A stretch of DNA of 64,000 nt from Limisphaerales bacterium (GTDB lineage Bacteria > Verrucomicrobiota > Verrucomicrobiia > Limisphaerales > SXTU01). The notes below the pieces were generated by a model, which saw nothing but the letters and a program-made list of their open reading frames with translations, was not told where the DNA came from and did not search any database. The stretch is from the NCBI GenBank assembly GCA_009773355.1, contig WRPG01000005.1, forward strand, positions 1 through 64,000. Reading direction: 5' to 3'. Below are positions 62,691 to 64,000 of this stretch, piece after piece (the stretch's first letter is position 1; the number at the start of each line of letters is the position of its first letter). Made by a program: the position numbers and the translations under genes.

Positions 62691-62835
62691 ATTAGCACCC
62701 GGCTGAAGCCGGGTGTCAGGAGCGGAAATTTCAGGAAACGGTTTCAACCGTTTCCCGGAGCCCTTCGGGGCAAAGCCGTTGAAACGGCTTTGCCCGGCCG
62801 CGCCCGCCTTCACCCGGCTGAAGCCGGGTGCTAAT
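62691..62835. repeat. Nested hairpin repeat, ATTAGCACCCGGCTGAAG family
   Basis: Outer arms 62691-62715 (ATTAGCACCCGGCTGAAGCC..) and 62811-62835 (..GGCTGAAGCCGGGTGCTAAT) are inverted, and each folds into CACCCGGCT..AGCCGGGTG. Between them lie two more stems, GAAACGGTTTCAACCGTTTC and AAAGCCGTTGAAACGGCTTT. Four hairpins fill the 305-bp gap between the DUF1501 start and the beta-helix gene. Confidence 0.88.
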
Positions 62836-62869
62836 GAAAAGGTGCAAATAAGTGACATGCCCCACGGAC

Positions 62870-62891
62870 GGCGGTTGCAAACCGCCGGCAC
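62870..62891. repeat. Single arm of the GCCGGCGGTTTGCAACCGCC family
   Basis: GGCGGTTGCAAACCGCCGGC plus two bases is the expected right arm of the pair at 61059-61160. Only this arm is present. It ends 3 bp from the stop of the beta-helix gene, where a terminator would be useful. Confidence 0.8.
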
Positions 62892-62894
62892 GGG

Positions 62895-64000
62895 TCACTT
62901 CGCTTCGATGACCAGCTCACGCACGTTCCCGCCGACGATTTCGTTCTCCGCGACTTGGGGTGGGGCGGCTGGCTTCTTCACGCGGAAGGCGACACTGGCA
63001 GCGTCCTTCACGACATTCTTCCGCGCCACGACCGTCGCACTCTCGGCCACCAAGGCACTGCGCCAGCCCTCGAAGCGGTTGTCAACCAACTCAACTCTCG
63101 CCCCAGCCAGCGCCCAGACCGCCTGTCCCGGCGGCCCGCCCTTGCGCGGCAGCGCGATGAACTGGTTGCCCGCCGCCCGCACGTCGCCCGCCAGGCGCAG
63201 GCTCGCGACGCCTCCGCCGCGCAGCACGTTGTTCGTGAAGGCCGCCGTCGCGCCCGCCGCGACCATCACGAGCGGCGGCAAGCCCTCGGTGCGGGTGAGT
63301 TCGTTGCCGGTCGCGGCGATGTTCCAGCCCGCGTTCACGCCAAGCGCGACGGCGGCGTTTTCGAGCAGGCGGTTGCCGGTGAGCGTCGCGGTGTTGGTTT
63401 TGCCGCCCGCGAGGCCGATGCCGGCGGACTTGTTCAACCGGCACAGGTTGCTGATGACCTGCGTGCCGTGCCCGGTCATCAGGCCGATGCCCGCATCGCC
63501 GTTCTCGAAGCACTCGTTGCCGAGGATGAGCGGCCGCGCGTGGTCGCGCGCGCCGATGCCCGCGAGCAGGTTGCGATGGCAGCGGTTGAAGCGCAGCACC
63601 GGTTCGGCCTCCTCCTCGACGCCGATGCCCGCCATGCCGTTGGCGAAACAGTCGTTGCGCTCGACGATGGGCCGCGTGGTCGCCCCCGTGCGGATGCCGA
63701 TGCCGGCGCGGCGGTTGTCATTGCAGACATTGAACCGCACGGTTGGAGACGCGCCCTCGCTGATGCCGATGCCCGCGCGGATGTTGCCGAAGCAGCGGTT
63801 CGACTCGACCAGCGGGCTGGCGTTCTCGTGGCCGATGCCGGCGAAGAAGTTCTCGAAGCAGGTGTTGCCCCGGATGACCGCCGTCGAGCCGTTCATCGAG
63901 CCGATGCCGCCGCCCATGTTGCGAAGGCAGACGTTGCTCACGACAAGCGGCGAACACTCCGCGCCCGGCGCGCCCGTGATGGCGATGCCCGTGTAGCCCG
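62895..64000 (-). CDS. Right-handed beta-helix protein, partial (N-terminus beyond window)
   Basis: The frame is open to the right edge (GYTGIAITGAPGAEC.. continues past the track start), so only the C-terminal 367 residues are seen. At least seven 23-residue coils repeat the pattern N-x-C-x2-N-x3-AGIG (for example NTCFENFFAGIG, NRCFGNIRAGIG, NDCFANGMAGIG), giving stacked Asn and Cys ladders as in pectate-lyase/NosD-type helices. Weaker coils follow towards the C-terminus. Probably exported, binding or cleaving polysaccharide; no catalytic site is recognised. A hairpin arm follows its stop. Confidence 0.85.
   Translation of the reverse strand, partial: GYTGIAITGAPGAECSPLVVSNVCLRNMGGGIGSMNGSTAVIRGNTCFENFFAGIGHENASPLVESNRCFGNIRAGIGISEGASPTVRFNVCNDNRRAGIGIRTGATTRPIVERNDCFANGMAGIGVEEEAEPVLRFNRCHRNLLAGIGARDHARPLILGNECFENGDAGIGLMTGHGTQVISNLCRLNKSAGIGLAGGKTNTATLTGNRLLENAAVALGVNAGWNIAATGNELTRTEGLPPLVMVAAGATAAFTNNVLRGGGVASLRLAGDVRAAGNQFIALPRKGGPPGQAVWALAGARVELVDNRFEGWRSALVAESATVVARKNVVKDAASVAFRVKKPAAPPQVAENEIVGGNVRELVIEAK

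Overview
The window is GC-rich, densely coded chromosomal DNA that looks like a Verrucomicrobiota genome, probably of the Pedosphaera/Limisphaera kind. This is inferred from gene content: a DUF1549/DUF1553 cytochrome-type protein, two DUF1501 proteins, a formylglycine sulfatase, an M81/MlrC-like protein, H-X9-DG pseudopilins, an ECF sigma factor fused to a WD40 propeller, and secreted TIM-barrel isomerase and beta-helix proteins. No rRNA, tRNA, CRISPR array, phage or intact insertion sequence was recognised.

Layout. 0-10.5 kb: glpD, then a five-gene minus-strand operon with overlapping stops and starts for lipid breakdown (patatin lipase, PaaK-like CoA ligase, thiolase, hydratase/dehydrogenase fusion, acyl-CoA dehydrogenase). 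10.7-25 kb: the DUF1553 protein, rsmI, a VIT/VWA protein, a frameshifted mlrC-like gene, an RraA-like gene, two small exported proteins, and a coupled operon of ECF-WD40 sigma factor plus two pseudopilins. 25-38 kb: exported hydrolase and phosphatase, gamma-carbonic-anhydrase-like protein, metallo-hydrolase, ABC-F ATPase, SNF2 helicase, DUF3592 protein and pyruvate kinase. 38-45 kb: a LuxE-like / MFS / LuxC-like set without luxAB, queD, a zinc alcohol dehydrogenase and a DedA protein. 45-51 kb: esterase, sulfatase, secreted domain protein, TIM-barrel protein and a GlcF-like Fe-S protein. 51-64 kb: a 21-bp minisatellite, hisC, aldo/keto reductase, MFS transporter, class IV aminotransferase, two DUF1501 genes, a DUF429-like gene, a Phd/VapC-type toxin-antitoxin pair beside a remnant of a duplicated SDR gene, the intact SDR gene, and a beta-helix protein that runs off the right edge.

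The most unusual feature is the repeat landscape. Many intergenic gaps carry a short sequence word followed 20-100 nt later by its inverted copy. There are two classes. In the first, each arm is a tandem array of about 3-5 degenerate 7-bp units (for example CGTAATG, AGTGTTC, GTTCAAA, TTGGAGC, AATCGGC). In the second, each arm is itself a 15-25-bp hairpin (for example GGCGACT..AGTCGCC or CGACATT..AATGTCG). Members of both classes also lie in frame inside coding genes (DUF1553 gene, luxE-like, MFS, hisC, glcF, DUF1501). One lies exactly where mlrC changes frame, some supply or abut stop codons, and two end at or a few bases before a start codon. A 131-147-bp dispersed element with terminal inverted repeats occurs twice. 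The 8.6-kb lipid operon shows none of these repeats.

Coordinates of CDS include the stop codon. Start choices differ from the ORF track where a signal peptide, overlap or family length argued for it. All functional names come from motif recognition by eye; no database search was possible.
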